In this document: positions 1-9,544 of the stretch, piece by piece
How positions within the stretch are numbered: position 1 is the stretch's first letter
Layout of the letters: each line of letters starts with the position of its first letter
Notes under the pieces: model-generated
Told to the model about the DNA's origin: nothing
The model's database searches: none
The model's input: only the letters and a program-made list of their open reading frames with translations
Origin: Halorussus lipolyticus
Lineage (GTDB): Archaea > Halobacteriota > Halobacteria > Halobacteriales > Haladaptataceae
Reading direction: 5' to 3'
NCBI RefSeq assembly: GCF_029338375.1
Contig: NZ_CP119804.1
Span: 2,624,955-2,688,954, forward strand
DNA length: 64,000 nt
Program-made: the position numbers and the translations under genes

Positions 1-307
1 CCATCTCGTCGCTCCCCTCGCCGACCCCGAGCCAGACGACCTGAATGTACCCGAGGTCCGGGAAGACGCCGAGGTCCTCGTAGGTGGCCTCGAAGGGTTC
101 GACGCCCGACGAATCGACCGCGCGTCGGATAGCGTTCTTGACTCGCGGGAGTTTCCCCTGACTCACGTCGCCGAGGAACTTGAGCGTGACGTGGGCCTGT
201 TCGGGGTCGGTGAAGTTGAGTCCAGAGGCCTCGGCGAACTCGTCTTGGACGGCCTCGACTTCCGGGGTGAACTCGTCGGGCAGGTCGATGCTGACGAAAA
301 GTCTCAT
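1..307 (-). CDS. thpR: RNA 2',3'-cyclic phosphodiesterase (2'-5' RNA ligase family), 5' part only
   Basis: The gene runs off the left edge, so only the first 102 residues are visible. The N-terminus MRLFVSIDLPDEF is typical of ThpR, and the first of the two HxTL motifs of the 2H phosphoesterase superfamily is present as HVTLKFLG around residue 39. The second HxTL motif should lie outside the window. Family members hydrolyse 2',3'-cyclic phosphate ends of RNA, and in archaea the gene often sits near tRNA-processing genes. The start codon lies 90 bp from the divergent TPR gene. Confidence 0.85.
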   Translation of the reverse strand, partial: MRLFVSIDLPDEFTPEVEAVQDEFAEASGLNFTDPEQAHVTLKFLGDVSQGKLPRVKNAIRRAVDSSGVEPFEATYEDLGVFPDLGYIQVVWLGVGEGSDEM

Positions 308-397
308 GGTCGATACGTGGTCCTGAACTGGCTTGAAGGTGGGCATCGAATTTCGATAGCGTAGTTCTTAACCCCGCCGAACGCCAAACACCGGGAC

Positions 398-1150
398 ATG
401 ACTGACCCAGAGGACCACGACTTCTCCGAGGGCGACGGATTCGACGAATCCTACGAGGAGTTCGACCTCGACCCGCCCGAACTCGACGTGAACCCGGACA
501 AGGTTGACCCCGTGGACTCGCGCGTCGTCGCGGACCTGCTGGACGACCAGAACGTCGGCGACGAGGTAGACGTGGAGGAACTCATCGACGTGGCGCTGAA
601 CTACATGAACATCAACCGGTACGAACAGGCCGCCGATACCTTCGAGCGCGCCGCCCAGTTCGCGCCCGACGACAGCAAACTCGAACAGGAAGCGTGGACC
701 AACAAGGGTGCGGCCCACGCCGAACTCGAGGAGTGGGACGCCGCCATCGGCGACTACCGCGAGGCCCTCCGAATCGACGACGACAGCGAACACGCCGCCA
801 CCGCCGAGACGAATCTGGCCTACGCGCTCTGGGAGTCGGGCCGGAGCGAGCAGGCGCTCGAACACGCCGAGAAGGCGGTCGAAATCGACGAGCGATTCGC
901 CGAAGCGTGGTTCAACCGCGGGTTCTTCCTGCTGGAGCGCGGACTGGCCGAGGACGCCCTCAACAGCATCGAGAACGCGATTCGCCTCGGTCTGCGCAAC
1001 TCGCAGGTGCTGGACGAGAAGGCTCGGGCGCTCGAAGAACTCGGCGAGTACGACGAGGCCGAAGAAATCGCCGAGGAGGCCGAACAGATGCGCGAGCAGG
1101 CCGAGCAGGAACTCATCGAACAGCGCCAGCAGAAAGAACAAGAGCGATGA
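398..1150 (+). CDS. Tetratricopeptide repeat protein
   Basis: This is a 250-residue soluble, very acidic protein. Residues 1-60 are low-complexity Asp/Glu-rich sequence. They are followed by about four TPR-like helix pairs (roughly residues 65-205) with the usual Ala/Gly/Tyr spacing, for example around AWTNKGAAHAELEEWDAAI and AWFNRGFFLLERGLAEDAL. The C-terminal 35 residues are a Glu/Gln-rich probable coiled coil. TPR proteins are scaffolds for protein contacts, and no partner can be named. The stop codon overlaps the next start (ATGA), so it is co-transcribed and probably translationally coupled with the DUF424 gene. Confidence 0.85.
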   Translation: MTDPEDHDFSEGDGFDESYEEFDLDPPELDVNPDKVDPVDSRVVADLLDDQNVGDEVDVEELIDVALNYMNINRYEQAADTFERAAQFAPDDSKLEQEAWTNKGAAHAELEEWDAAIGDYREALRIDDDSEHAATAETNLAYALWESGRSEQALEHAEKAVEIDERFAEAWFNRGFFLLERGLAEDALNSIENAIRLGLRNSQVLDEKARALEELGEYDEAEEIAEEAEQMREQAEQELIEQRQQKEQER

Positions 1151-1437
1151 TTCTCAACGAGCGCGAGACCGACGAAGGACTCCTCGTGACGGTCTGCGAC
1201 GACGACGTGCTTGGCGAGACGTTCGAGGACGACGGCGTCTCGCTCACTGTCACCGAGGAGTTTTACGGCGGCGACGAGGCCGACGAGCAGACCGTCGTGA
1301 ATAGCCTCGCTCGCGCTTCGGTCGCTAACCTCGTCGGGACAGAGGCCGTCGAGTTGGCGATTCGAGAAGGGTTCGTTGACGAGGCCAACGTCCTCGACGT
1401 GGAGACGACCTGTCACGCGCAGTTTTTGCGAATGTAG
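1147..1437 (+). CDS. DUF424 family protein
   Basis: This 96-residue protein matches the archaeal DUF424 family across its full length: N-terminal MILNERETDEG, a central VVNSLARASVANLVG segment and a C-terminal HAQFLRM. The function of the family is not established. The ATG overlaps the TGA of the TPR gene by four bases. The longer open frame to the left is only read-through inside the TPR gene, so the ATG at 1147 is the sensible start. Confidence 0.8.
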   Translation: MILNERETDEGLLVTVCDDDVLGETFEDDGVSLTVTEEFYGGDEADEQTVVNSLARASVANLVGTEAVELAIREGFVDEANVLDVETTCHAQFLRM

Positions 1438-1548
1438 CTCGCTGGTCGCTGGTCGCGCTCCGGTCTCCGGACGACTCTCTCGGCATTCAAAATAAGCTCT
1501 AGATATATCTATATAATTTCAAAGGAATGGTTTATCGTTTCGAACGGC

Positions 1549-1770
1549 TCACTCGTCGTCTGATTCGGCCGTCTCGTCGCCGGAGCTATCGCCCTCGCCG
1601 AGCGCCGGGAGGTTGACCACCATCAGAGCGACCACCGAGAGTCCGGTCAGACCAGCGCCCACCGAGGCCAGTCCGGTGTCGAACGCGATGGCCGCGACGG
1701 CGTGGAATGCGCCGACGAACGCGAGGCCCAGCAGGAGCATACTCGCGCCGAGTCGTCGTTTCGAGACCAT
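1549..1770 (-). CDS. Small two-helix membrane protein
   Basis: This 73-residue protein has two hydrophobic segments (about residues 9-30 and 36-55) and a short acidic tail, SSGDETAESDDE. The pattern fits a small integral membrane protein with the tail in solution. It is divergent from sufS, and no family was recognised. The 111-bp gap downstream, towards the DUF424 gene, is AT-rich and holds no gene. Confidence 0.6.
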   Translation of the reverse strand: MVSKRRLGASMLLLGLAFVGAFHAVAAIAFDTGLASVGAGLTGLSVVALMVVNLPALGEGDSSGDETAESDDE

Positions 1771-1903
1771 ACGGTGGCATCGGGTTGCAGGGTCTTAACC
1801 CCACTCCCGTGCGCCGACTTCGGCGGTGAGCGAAACCACTTTCGGTTACAGAACGTCGCCGGGACCGAAGGAATGTTCTTTCTCGAAACCCTACTTGCGA
1901 GCA

Positions 1904-3148
1904 ATGGGACTGCAAAAATCGGACGCGCTCAGTCCGGAGCGCATACGAGAGGACTTCCCCATCCTTCAGCGGGAGTTCGACGGCGAGCAGGTGGTCTACC
2001 TCGACAACGGCGCGACGAGTCAGACGCCGAATCAGGTTATCGACGCCATCGCCGATTACTACCGGACGTACAATGCTAACGTCCACCGGGGCATCCACCA
2101 GTTGAGCCAAGAGGCCTCTGAAGCCTACGAGGAGGCCCACGATACCGTCGCGGAATTCGTCGGTGCCGAGGGGCGCGAGGAGATGGTCTTCACCAAAAAC
2201 ACCACCGAGGCCGAGAATCTGGTGGCTTACGCGTGGGGCCTGAACGAACTCGGGCCGGGCGACGAAATCGTCCTGAGCGAGATGGAACACCACGCTTCGC
2301 TGGTCACGTGGCAACAAATCGGCGAGCGCACCGGTGCGGACGTGAAGTTCATCCCCGTCACCGACGAGGGCTACCTCGACATGGACGCCGCCGCCGACCT
2401 CATCACCGACGACACCGAGATGGTAAGCGTCCTCCACGTCTCGAACACGCTCGGAACGGTCAACCCCGTCTCGGAACTCGCGGACATCGCCCACGACCAC
2501 GACTCGTACATCTTCGTGGACGGCGCGCAGGCCGTGCCCAACCGCCCGGTTGACGTGAAGGACATCGACGCGGACTTCTACGCCTTCTCGGCCCACAAGA
2601 TGCTCGGACCGACCGGCATCGGCGGCCTCTACGGCAAGGCCGACCTGCTGGACGAGATGGAACCGTTCCAGTACGGCGGCGGCATGATTCGCAAAGTCTC
2701 GTTCGATGAGACCACGTGGCACGACGTGCCGTGGAAGTTCGAGGCCGGGACGCCGCTCATCGCGCAGGGCGTCGGGTTCGCCGAGGCGGTCGAGTACCTC
2801 GAAGACCTCGGGATGGACGAGATTCAGCGCCACGAGGAGACCCTCGCCGAGTACGCCTTGGACCGGATGGCCGAGTTCGACGACATCGAGGTCTACGGGC
2901 CGACCGACCCGACCGACCGGAGCGGACTGGTCTCGTTCAACCTCGATAGCGTTCACGCCCACGACCTGACCTCCATCCTGAACGACTCGGCGGTCGCAAT
3001 CCGGGCGGGTGACCACTGCACGCAACCGCTCCACGACAAACTCGGCGTGGCCGCGACGGCGCGAGCGTCGTTCTACGTCTACAACACGACCGAGGAAATC
3101 GACAAACTGGTCGAGGCCGTGGACGACGCCCGGCAGTTGTTCGCGTAG
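1904..3148 (+). CDS. sufS: Cysteine desulfurase, SufS type
   Basis: This PLP enzyme releases sulfur from cysteine for Fe-S cluster assembly. Class V aminotransferase features are clear: the PLP lysine in SAHKMLGPTGIG (K232), the NRPVD/VDGAQA region, and the persulfide cysteine in RAGDHCTQPLHDKLG (C372), the type II SufS loop. The ATG at 1904 gives 414 residues, the normal family length. An upstream ATG at 1826 would add 26 residues that do not look like SufS. A small membrane protein and then sufU follow on the same strand, so desulfurase and scaffold lie close together. Confidence 0.93.
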   Translation: MGLQKSDALSPERIREDFPILQREFDGEQVVYLDNGATSQTPNQVIDAIADYYRTYNANVHRGIHQLSQEASEAYEEAHDTVAEFVGAEGREEMVFTKNTTEAENLVAYAWGLNELGPGDEIVLSEMEHHASLVTWQQIGERTGADVKFIPVTDEGYLDMDAAADLITDDTEMVSVLHVSNTLGTVNPVSELADIAHDHDSYIFVDGAQAVPNRPVDVKDIDADFYAFSAHKMLGPTGIGGLYGKADLLDEMEPFQYGGGMIRKVSFDETTWHDVPWKFEAGTPLIAQGVGFAEAVEYLEDLGMDEIQRHEETLAEYALDRMAEFDDIEVYGPTDPTDRSGLVSFNLDSVHAHDLTSILNDSAVAIRAGDHCTQPLHDKLGVAATARASFYVYNTTEEIDKLVEAVDDARQLFA

Positions 3149-3209
3149 GTCGTCTCGACCGCCGGTCCGAACCGGCCGCTTTTTGGCGGTTCCGTCACAC
3201 CCTCCGGAC

Positions 3210-3656
3210 ATGGTAGACTTGACGATTGCGGCCGTGATGGCGATTCACGTACTGATGGCCGTCCTCTGGACTGGCGGCTACCTCGTGACCGGGATGTTGG
3301 TCATCCCGGCGGCCCAGCGGAACGGGTCCCCCGAGTTGGCGCTGGACGTGTTGGACTCGCTGAAGTACTTCGCGTTCGGCGGCATCGCGGTGATGGGTGC
3401 CTCCGGCGGCGCGGCGCTGTTGTTCCTCTACGACAACGAACTGCCGGAAGGGACGCGGGGCACCGCGCTCATCGCCATGATGACCCTCTACGGCATCTTC
3501 GCGCTGACCAGCATCTGGTCGTGGTACGAGACCAAGAGTGCCCGCGAGGAGAACGTCAGGGAACTCCCCACCCGACTCAAGATGTCCTTCCGGACGAACT
3601 CGCTGGTCGCTACCCTGCTTGTCATCGACGCCGCGCTCATCGGGTACGTGGTCTGA
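3210..3656 (+). CDS. Four-helix integral membrane protein
   Basis: This 148-residue protein has four predicted transmembrane helices (about residues 4-28, 48-70, 83-103 and 125-147). The first contains HVLMAVLWTGGYLV, a His/Trp/Gly pattern that recalls CopD/DUF2269-type membrane proteins, though I would not assign a function. It lies between sufS and sufU, 61 bp from each, on the same strand. Whether it has any link to Fe-S assembly is unknown. Confidence 0.7.
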   Translation: MVDLTIAAVMAIHVLMAVLWTGGYLVTGMLVIPAAQRNGSPELALDVLDSLKYFAFGGIAVMGASGGAALLFLYDNELPEGTRGTALIAMMTLYGIFALTSIWSWYETKSAREENVRELPTRLKMSFRTNSLVATLLVIDAALIGYVV

Positions 3657-3716
3657 GACGCCGGAATTCCCTCTGCGCAACCCTTTTAGGCCGGACTCCC
3701 GTACTTCGCAGTAACA

Positions 3717-4145
3717 ATGGGCATGGGCTCGGACATGTACCGCCAGCAGATTCTCGACCACTACAAGAATCCCCGCAACTACGGGGAACTGGAGGAGGCC
3801 ACCTTCTCCCACGCTGGCGAGAACCCGATGTGCGGTGACGAAATCACGATAGACGTACAGTTAGACGACGACGAGGAGGTCATCGAACGAGTCGCCTTCC
3901 GCGGCGACGGATGCGCTATCAGCCAAGCCAGCGCGAGCATGCTGAGCAAGGAACTGAAGGGCATGGCCGTCGAGGAGATGCAGGAGCTAGACCGGGACGA
4001 CGTTATCGACCTCCTCGGCGTCGATATTAGCCCGATGCGGGTCAAGTGCGCGGTCCTCGCAGAGAAGGTCGTGCAGGACGGCGCGGACATCTACGAGGGC
4101 GAGAAGGAACTGGAGAAGACGACGACCGAAGAAGACGACGACTAA
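3717..4145 (+). CDS. sufU: Fe-S cluster assembly scaffold, SufU/IscU type
   Basis: The 142-residue protein has the three cysteines and aspartate of the U-type scaffold: C39 and D41 in NPMCGDEI, C66 in GDGCAISQAS, and C111 in RVKCAVLAEK. Scaffolds of this type receive sulfur from the desulfurase; in bacteria SufU is a zinc-bound sulfur acceptor for SufS. The extended segment between C66 and C111 is SufU-like. The C-terminal tail is Lys/Glu/Asp-rich. Together with sufS 570 bp upstream it forms a compact cluster-assembly locus. Confidence 0.9.
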   Translation: MGMGSDMYRQQILDHYKNPRNYGELEEATFSHAGENPMCGDEITIDVQLDDDEEVIERVAFRGDGCAISQASASMLSKELKGMAVEEMQELDRDDVIDLLGVDISPMRVKCAVLAEKVVQDGADIYEGEKELEKTTTEEDDD

Positions 4146-4304
4146 CGCTCCGAATCCGTTTTTGCGGCTGTAGCGAATTCTCGATTCGAGTTTTCTGGGT
4201 GAACAGCGCGAACCGCAGAACCGGTTGGTCGGCCAGCGCGCCACGGTCGGTTGATTCGCCGGGCGTTTGCCGGTGGACTGCTCTCCCGAATGCAATCCGG
4301 CGGT

Positions 4305-5294
4305 TCAAACGAGGTCGTAGTAGTCGCTGAAGACCTCGACGGTCGCTTTGAACAGCGCGAGGATGATGGGTCCGACGAAGATGCCGATAGCCCCGAGGAA
4401 GTAGGCCGCGCCGAACACCCCCAACAGGATGACTCCCGAGTGGAGCGACGACTCCTTGTCGATGACCAGCGCCCGGAGGTAGTCGTCGGTGATTGCGACC
4501 ACCGTCATGCCGTAGACCACGAGGAGCGCGGCCTCGACGAGTCGGCCGTTCACGACCAGATAGATAGTCGCACCGCCTAACACCGGTGCGACGCCGACGA
4601 TGGGAACCATCGCCAGAAACATCATCACCACGGTCCAGAACGCCGCGTTCGGGACGCCGAGCGCGAACAGGGCGAGGCCCGAGACGAACCCCTGCACGGT
4701 GGCGACGAAGACGTGACCCTTGAGGACCGCCCACGTGGCCTCCTCGGCCTCGGCGTAGAGTTCGTTCTGGACCGCCAGCGGGAGCGGGGTGACGCTCTTG
4801 GCCCACTCGACCAACGTGTCGCCGTCCTTGAGCAAGTAGTAGAGTAGAAACAGCAAGAGGAGGACGCCGAGCGTGAAGTGGACGCCCGCGCTCGCCAGTC
4901 CGGAACTCCGCTCGGCGAGCGCCGAGGTGAAGTTACCGAGCAGTTGGTCGAACCGCGCGCCGATTTGGACGCCGATGACTCGTTCGACCACTCGCTCGAC
5001 CGACTGATACGTCGGGAGGTCGTCCACGCTACTCGGTAGGTCGCCGATGTCACCGAGCGCGACCTGTAGAAAGAGACCGATTGGCCCGACGAACAGGAAG
5101 ATGGTCAGCGTGACGAGCGCGAACGCCGCGATTCGGGGACCGACTTCCGGTTCGAGGCGGCGCTGGGCCGGCGTGAGGACGAACGCCAGCAACATCGCCG
5201 CGAGGACGTAGGTGAGGAAGGGTCTCACGACGAGAAACGAGAGGAGTGCGAGGACGCCGACCAGAATGGCCGCGAACCCGGTTCGGGCCTTCAT
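4305..5294 (-). CDS. AI-2E family (PF01594) membrane permease
   Basis: The protein has 329 residues and about seven or eight membrane segments: two near the N-terminus, one pair after a loop at about residues 65-85, then a long extracytoplasmic stretch and four or five C-terminal helices. The C-terminal GVILLGVFGAAYFLGAIGIF followed by VGPIILALFKA is the signature end of the family. Bacterial members include the AI-2 exporter TqsA and Na+/H+ antiporters, so the substrate here is open. The 159-bp gap to sufU on the left holds no gene. Confidence 0.85.
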   Translation of the reverse strand: MKARTGFAAILVGVLALLSFLVVRPFLTYVLAAMLLAFVLTPAQRRLEPEVGPRIAAFALVTLTIFLFVGPIGLFLQVALGDIGDLPSSVDDLPTYQSVERVVERVIGVQIGARFDQLLGNFTSALAERSSGLASAGVHFTLGVLLLLFLLYYLLKDGDTLVEWAKSVTPLPLAVQNELYAEAEEATWAVLKGHVFVATVQGFVSGLALFALGVPNAAFWTVVMMFLAMVPIVGVAPVLGGATIYLVVNGRLVEAALLVVYGMTVVAITDDYLRALVIDKESSLHSGVILLGVFGAAYFLGAIGIFVGPIILALFKATVEVFSDYYDLV

Positions 5295-5513
5295 GTATCG
5301 CCCTAGATGCTATCCCGGCCTAAAGGCCACGCGGCCGATTCGGTGGCTTTTCGGGGCGTCCGCGTCGGTGGCCGCCGACCGCTTGCGGTCTGCTCCCTCG
5401 CACTAAGACTAACTATTCATTTCTAAAACAATTGCATAGTTGGCCAAAGTACCGCAATTCGTGTTCGTGTGCGGCGTCCGCTGTGAAACCGCAGAAGAAC
5501 CGAGGAGTCCGAC

Positions 5514-6548
5514 TTACTCGGGTTTGAGACCGGCGTCCTCGACGCGCATCACGGCCTCGCCGTCGGCGAGGTTGGGCGCGTCCACGAGGCGGACGATACG
5601 CTTGTCGCCCTTCGACTTGCGGAGGTAGATGCGGAAGGTGGACTTGTGGCCGAGGATGTTACCACCGATGGGCTGAGTCGGGTCGCCGAAGAACGAGTCG
5701 GGGTTAGACGCGACCTGATTCGTCACGACGACCGCGGTGTTGTGGAGGTTGCCCACCTTGTCGAGGTCGTGGAGGTGCTTGTTGAGTTTCTGCTGGCGCT
5801 CGGCGAGTTCGCCACGACCGACGTACTCCGCGCGGAAGTGAGCGGTGAGCGAGTCAACACAGAGCAGGCGGACGGGGTACTCGTCGTCTTGGGTCTCGTT
5901 GGCGAGTTCTTGGGCCTTCTCGGCCAGCAACATCTGGTGGTTGGAGTTGAACGCCTTGGCGACGTGAATCTTGTCGAGGAAGTCCTCGACCAGCGCCTCC
6001 ATGGCCTCGTCGTCGTCGGGCGTGCCCTCGATTTCTCGGTCGTCCATCGCGGCCTGAATGGCCTCGTCTGGGAGTCCCTTCACCATGTCGTCGATACGCT
6101 CGGGTCGGAAGGTGTCCTCGCTGTCCACGAACATGGCGCTCCCGCCGAGGCCGCCGTGTTCGCGGGGGAGTTGGACGTTGACCGCGAGCTGGTGCGTGAC
6201 CTGCGACTTACCGGCACCGAATTCGCCGTACACTTCGGTAATCGACTGGGTTTCGACGCCGCCGCCCAGCAGGTCGTCCACCTCGTCGATTTTCCACTTG
6301 AGTTTGCCGATTTTCTCTCTGCGCTCCAGCACGGCCGCGCCGGTCTCGAACCCGCCAACGTCGGCGGCCTCGCGGGCCGCCTGCACGATGTCCGCGGCGG
6401 TGGAGTCGCCCACGTCGGCAGTGTTCGAGAGTTCGCTGGGGCTGGCTACTGCGAGGCCCTCGTAGGAGTCGAAGCCTGCGTCTCGGAGCTTTTCTGCGGT
6501 CGCCGGACCGACGCCCGGCAGTTCTTCGAGGTCTACGTCTGCTGCCAT
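5514..6548 (-). CDS. radA: DNA repair and recombination protein RadA
   Basis: This is the archaeal RecA/Rad51 recombinase, which forms filaments on single-stranded DNA and drives strand exchange. The 344 residues show an N-terminal helix-hairpin-helix domain ([18 protein letters not shown]), a Walker A motif GEFGAGKS (residues 108-115), a Walker B region [15 protein letters not shown], and loop regions near [18 protein letters not shown]. The length is normal and there is no intein, unlike some haloarchaeal radA genes. The gene is monocistronic, with a TATA-like box about 29 nt upstream of the ATG. Confidence 0.96.
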   Translation of the reverse strand: MAADVDLEELPGVGPATAEKLRDAGFDSYEGLAVASPSELSNTADVGDSTAADIVQAAREAADVGGFETGAAVLERREKIGKLKWKIDEVDDLLGGGVETQSITEVYGEFGAGKSQVTHQLAVNVQLPREHGGLGGSAMFVDSEDTFRPERIDDMVKGLPDEAIQAAMDDREIEGTPDDDEAMEALVEDFLDKIHVAKAFNSNHQMLLAEKAQELANETQDDEYPVRLLCVDSLTAHFRAEYVGRGELAERQQKLNKHLHDLDKVGNLHNTAVVVTNQVASNPDSFFGDPTQPIGGNILGHKSTFRIYLRKSKGDKRIVRLVDAPNLADGEAVMRVEDAGLKPE

Positions 6549-6572
6549 CGTATGCCTGCCTTGTGCCCCTCC

Positions 6573-6582
6573 TCATATAAAC
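6573..6582 (-). promoter_or_regulatory. TATA-like box of radA
   Basis: On the minus strand the sequence GTTTATATG is centred about 29 nt upstream of the radA ATG. This is the spacing expected for an archaeal TATA box feeding a leaderless or near-leaderless transcript. A C-rich stretch on the plus strand follows on the distal side. Confidence 0.5.
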
Positions 6583-6827
6583 CCCCGTTAACACCGTACT
6601 GAAAGTGAAACGGTGGGACATGACGTAGTCAATTCGCCTTGAGACCAAACGTATAACCGGAATAAATGGCCTGCTTATGAAGCAATGAACGGTAGTCAGT
6701 AGTGATAGTGGGCACTATTGTACCGAATTATAATTATATAAATATCTGAATCGTTAATAATGGGATTGGTGGCGGGCGAATTTATTACTAGAATTATAAT
6801 TCAATGAATTCCATCGGATTGTTACGG

Positions 6828-8093
6828 CTACGTGTGTGCTTTATCTGTTTGGCCTATGTTTCGTTTGATTAAGTATGTAATTCCAAGCAGGCTTCCGCCG
6901 CCACCTATTATTGTCACAGGGAGTGGTAAATTTAGGCCATCACTAGTCTCTCCCTCGGAGACGGCACACAGTGTATTACTGCTACCAACATAGATTGATC
7001 CGTTTGCTATCGCGGGTGATGATTTTATCCGGCGGCCAAGAGATATTTGGGAGTGTTTGTCCCCCGTCGTTGCATCAAGTGCATACAGATTGCCATCCTC
7101 ACTTCCAACATATACCGTATTGTTGGTGACCGCTGGTGCCGCAGAAATATACAGTCCTGTCTCAAATGACCACCTTTTCTCACCGTCGTTGTTTGATAAT
7201 GCGTATATTTTCCGGTCATGACTTCCAGCAAAGACAGTATCTGCTGTTACTGCGGGTGATGCTGTAACCCAGTGGCCTGTCTTGAAAGACCACTCTTCCT
7301 CACCATTTTCTGTATTTACAGCATATACTTTGCCGTCGTTACTCCCAAAGTAAACCGTGCCGTCTCGTACTGTCGGCGCGGATTCTATGGTTTCTCCTGT
7401 TTCGAATGACCAGATTTGACTGCCGTCCGATGAATCAAGTGCGTATAATTTATTGTCGGCACCCCCCACATAAACAGTCCCTTTCTCAACTGCTGGCGTT
7501 GTTTCGGTTGGTACTTTGCTTTGTCGCCAAATTTGAGTTCCATCTGTGCTATCGAATGCGTATATGCCGCTATTACCGATTGTAACGTATAGGTAGTTAT
7601 TAACGACGGTAAGAGCCGAAACATCAGTAGTACCCTTGTTCCACGGTTGTATTTGCCACTGTTTAGTGCCGTCAGTCGCATTAAGGGCGTAGATATGTCC
7701 ATCTTTCGCGGCTGCAAACAGAGTTCCATTCACAACCGTCGGAGTAGCAGATACTTTTGCTTCTGTATTAAAAGCCCATTTTTTCTCTCCAGTACTCTTG
7801 CTTGTAGCGTAGACGTTTCTATCGTCACTACCTACATAGACTGTCTCCTTACCGATGACTGGTGAGCTTCGTACAGGTCCCTTAGTCTCGAATGACCAAT
7901 CCGTTCTGAGATTCGATTTTGGGGTCGCGGTTGTATGAATATGACCTGTGTTTGAAGAATCATATCCAAATTCTCGCCACTTTTGCTGATCTAAACTAGA
8001 ACTTGAGTGCCCAGAAGGCTTTGTCTCGAATGTTCCTACAAAAATGGTGCCCGTCGCTTTCATGAAGCTTCGACGGCTTTGTTTAGTTGCCAT
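6828..8093 (-). CDS. Tat-exported PQQ-type beta-propeller repeat protein
   Basis: This 421-residue protein starts with a twin-arginine signal (KQSRRSFMKATGTIFVGTF). It carries about eight copies of a 38-40 residue repeat of the type VYVGSxDxxxYALxxxxGxxxWxFxT, the PQQ/quinoprotein-like propeller repeat. A hydrophobic segment near the C-terminus (PVTIIGGGGSLLGITYLIK) may anchor it in the membrane. Such haloarchaeal propellers are mostly of unknown function and often lack catalytic residues for PQQ. Longer frames to 8300 add a non-haloarchaeal-looking leader, so I chose the Met before the Tat motif. AT-rich codon use marks it as part of a probable transferred segment. Confidence 0.85.
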   Translation of the reverse strand: MATKQSRRSFMKATGTIFVGTFETKPSGHSSSSLDQQKWREFGYDSSNTGHIHTTATPKSNLRTDWSFETKGPVRSSPVIGKETVYVGSDDRNVYATSKSTGEKKWAFNTEAKVSATPTVVNGTLFAAAKDGHIYALNATDGTKQWQIQPWNKGTTDVSALTVVNNYLYVTIGNSGIYAFDSTDGTQIWRQSKVPTETTPAVEKGTVYVGGADNKLYALDSSDGSQIWSFETGETIESAPTVRDGTVYFGSNDGKVYAVNTENGEEEWSFKTGHWVTASPAVTADTVFAGSHDRKIYALSNNDGEKRWSFETGLYISAAPAVTNNTVYVGSEDGNLYALDATTGDKHSQISLGRRIKSSPAIANGSIYVGSSNTLCAVSEGETSDGLNLPLPVTIIGGGGSLLGITYLIKRNIGQTDKAHT

Positions 8094-8393
8094 GCTGTCT
8101 ATTAGAAAATGAGAGCATAAATCACTTGTTTCAGAATACACATATACGTGGGGGAAAAGAACCGGTCGAGGGTAGTCACAGTAATAAACCAAAATATGGG
8201 AGTCATTAATGTCTGCATCTATTCTTATATAGATCTGATAATTTTCCCAATGATTGCGTGTGTATTTTGGACATTGAGCCGATTCTGGGAGTGATTCCAC
8301 AAATATAGAAGAATCAATTTAAGAATATATTATATAGGTGTAACTTATAGTCATACAACAATAATTAAGTGTTAGTGTTTTTACTACAGTTTC
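8094..8393. other. AT-rich intergenic region between divergent genes
   Basis: No gene is supported in these 300 bp. The propeller frame continues open to 8300 but without a convincing start. The region must carry the promoters of the two divergent secreted-protein genes. AT-rich TATA-like stretches occur near 8325-8365. Confidence 0.5.
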
Positions 8394-9476
8394 ATGCGGA
8401 AAATTGGACGGCGAGAAATGCTTCAAGCAAGTGGAATTGCAGCGACTACACTAATTACCTCCGGCACTGGAACTGCATCGAGTAGCAGTAGTGCTGGAAA
8501 ACAGAAATTGCGGCTTCGAGCGAACCCGTCGAACCCACTGTCGATCCCAGAAATCTACGAACAAAAGGAGGCCGTCATAAGGAATTCTTCCTTATACGAG
8601 AAGAGCAGCCCTGTCCCTAGCATGCAAGCAAAAGGATTCTCTGAAAATGAGAAAATCCTAGCGTATAACTTTGACATTATCAATGGAGTCCCAACTGAGT
8701 GGACTGGAACGTATAAATCGATTCCGGACGCTAAAATGGCTTCCGCCTCTACTGCAGAGGTAAGTAAAAAAGAACGAAGGGAAGCAGCAAAACAGAGAGT
8801 CTTCAATAAGGCAGCAGCAGACGCACAAGAGAAGCGGGAGCGGAAAAACAATACGACAGACGACTCAGTGACACAGTCTTCTGTATCTACTTCCACTACG
8901 ACCGATAGCTGGTCTGACTGGACAAAGAAAGCCGAGAGTGACAATTACATCACTTCCGATAATGGAAATGACCTAAGTTGGGAGTCAAAGTGGAAGCACG
9001 ACCCGTCGGACACTTCACAGCAGGGCCTCAATACAGAACTGATCATGCGACCGTATGATCAAGGCCTTAATCCTTGGGAAAACGTGGACTGCGAAATTGA
9101 TTTCGATTACAATGGCTCTACATTTAAAGAAATCGCAGACTACGGTCCCGGCAATTCCATCGGAACAAACACGGATACGTTCAATTTGGCGGTCTCGTCT
9201 GACTCCGTTGTCCAAGTCGGAATCTCTAGCTCAACGACGAGTTCAAACATAGACATTGACAATAAGAGTGATACAGATGCCAACTACGTCTACCACTGGT
9301 ACGATATTAGTGGAGATCTTACGACCAATACTGTCCGAGTGAACCAGTCGGCTGTGACCGCAGGTACTGATCCATCTGGGACAGTTACCTACTGTGACCA
9401 AGATCTTCAGGGAGTGTTCAATTCCCCCGGTGGCAGAGAGTACGTAAATAAGGAGATTAAGGTGGAGTGGGTTTAA
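8394..9476 (+). CDS. Secreted protein of unknown function, Tat-type signal
   Basis: This 360-residue protein begins RKIGRREMLQASGIAATTL, a twin-arginine-like signal, followed by an Ala/Ser/Thr-rich cleavage region. Residues 120-155 are a Lys/Glu/Arg-rich likely helix (KKERREAAKQR). A Ser/Thr-rich linker follows, then a C-terminal half (about 175-360) rich in Asp, Asn, Ser and aromatics, which looks like a beta-sandwich. I recognise no family. Codon use is AT-rich relative to the neighbours, as in the divergent propeller gene, which suggests joint acquisition. Confidence 0.7.
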   Translation: MRKIGRREMLQASGIAATTLITSGTGTASSSSSAGKQKLRLRANPSNPLSIPEIYEQKEAVIRNSSLYEKSSPVPSMQAKGFSENEKILAYNFDIINGVPTEWTGTYKSIPDAKMASASTAEVSKKERREAAKQRVFNKAAADAQEKRERKNNTTDDSVTQSSVSTSTTTDSWSDWTKKAESDNYITSDNGNDLSWESKWKHDPSDTSQQGLNTELIMRPYDQGLNPWENVDCEIDFDYNGSTFKEIADYGPGNSIGTNTDTFNLAVSSDSVVQVGISSSTTSSNIDIDNKSDTDANYVYHWYDISGDLTTNTVRVNQSAVTAGTDPSGTVTYCDQDLQGVFNSPGGREYVNKEIKVEWV

Positions 9477-9544
9477 AATCCATAAGTACTAATTACGAAA
9501 GCAGATAGTTTCTAAAATAAACTGTTTGTAAAATATTTCTCCTA

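Noticed and set aside
1586..3211. 541-codon minus-strand frame over sufS
   Set aside because: It is antisense to sufS, whose catalytic residues are all present. GC-rich codon bias produces such frames.
5400..5513. tRNA or terminator near the AACTAT...ATAGTT inverted repeat downstream of radA
   Set aside because: The arms are only six bases and there is no T-loop consensus.
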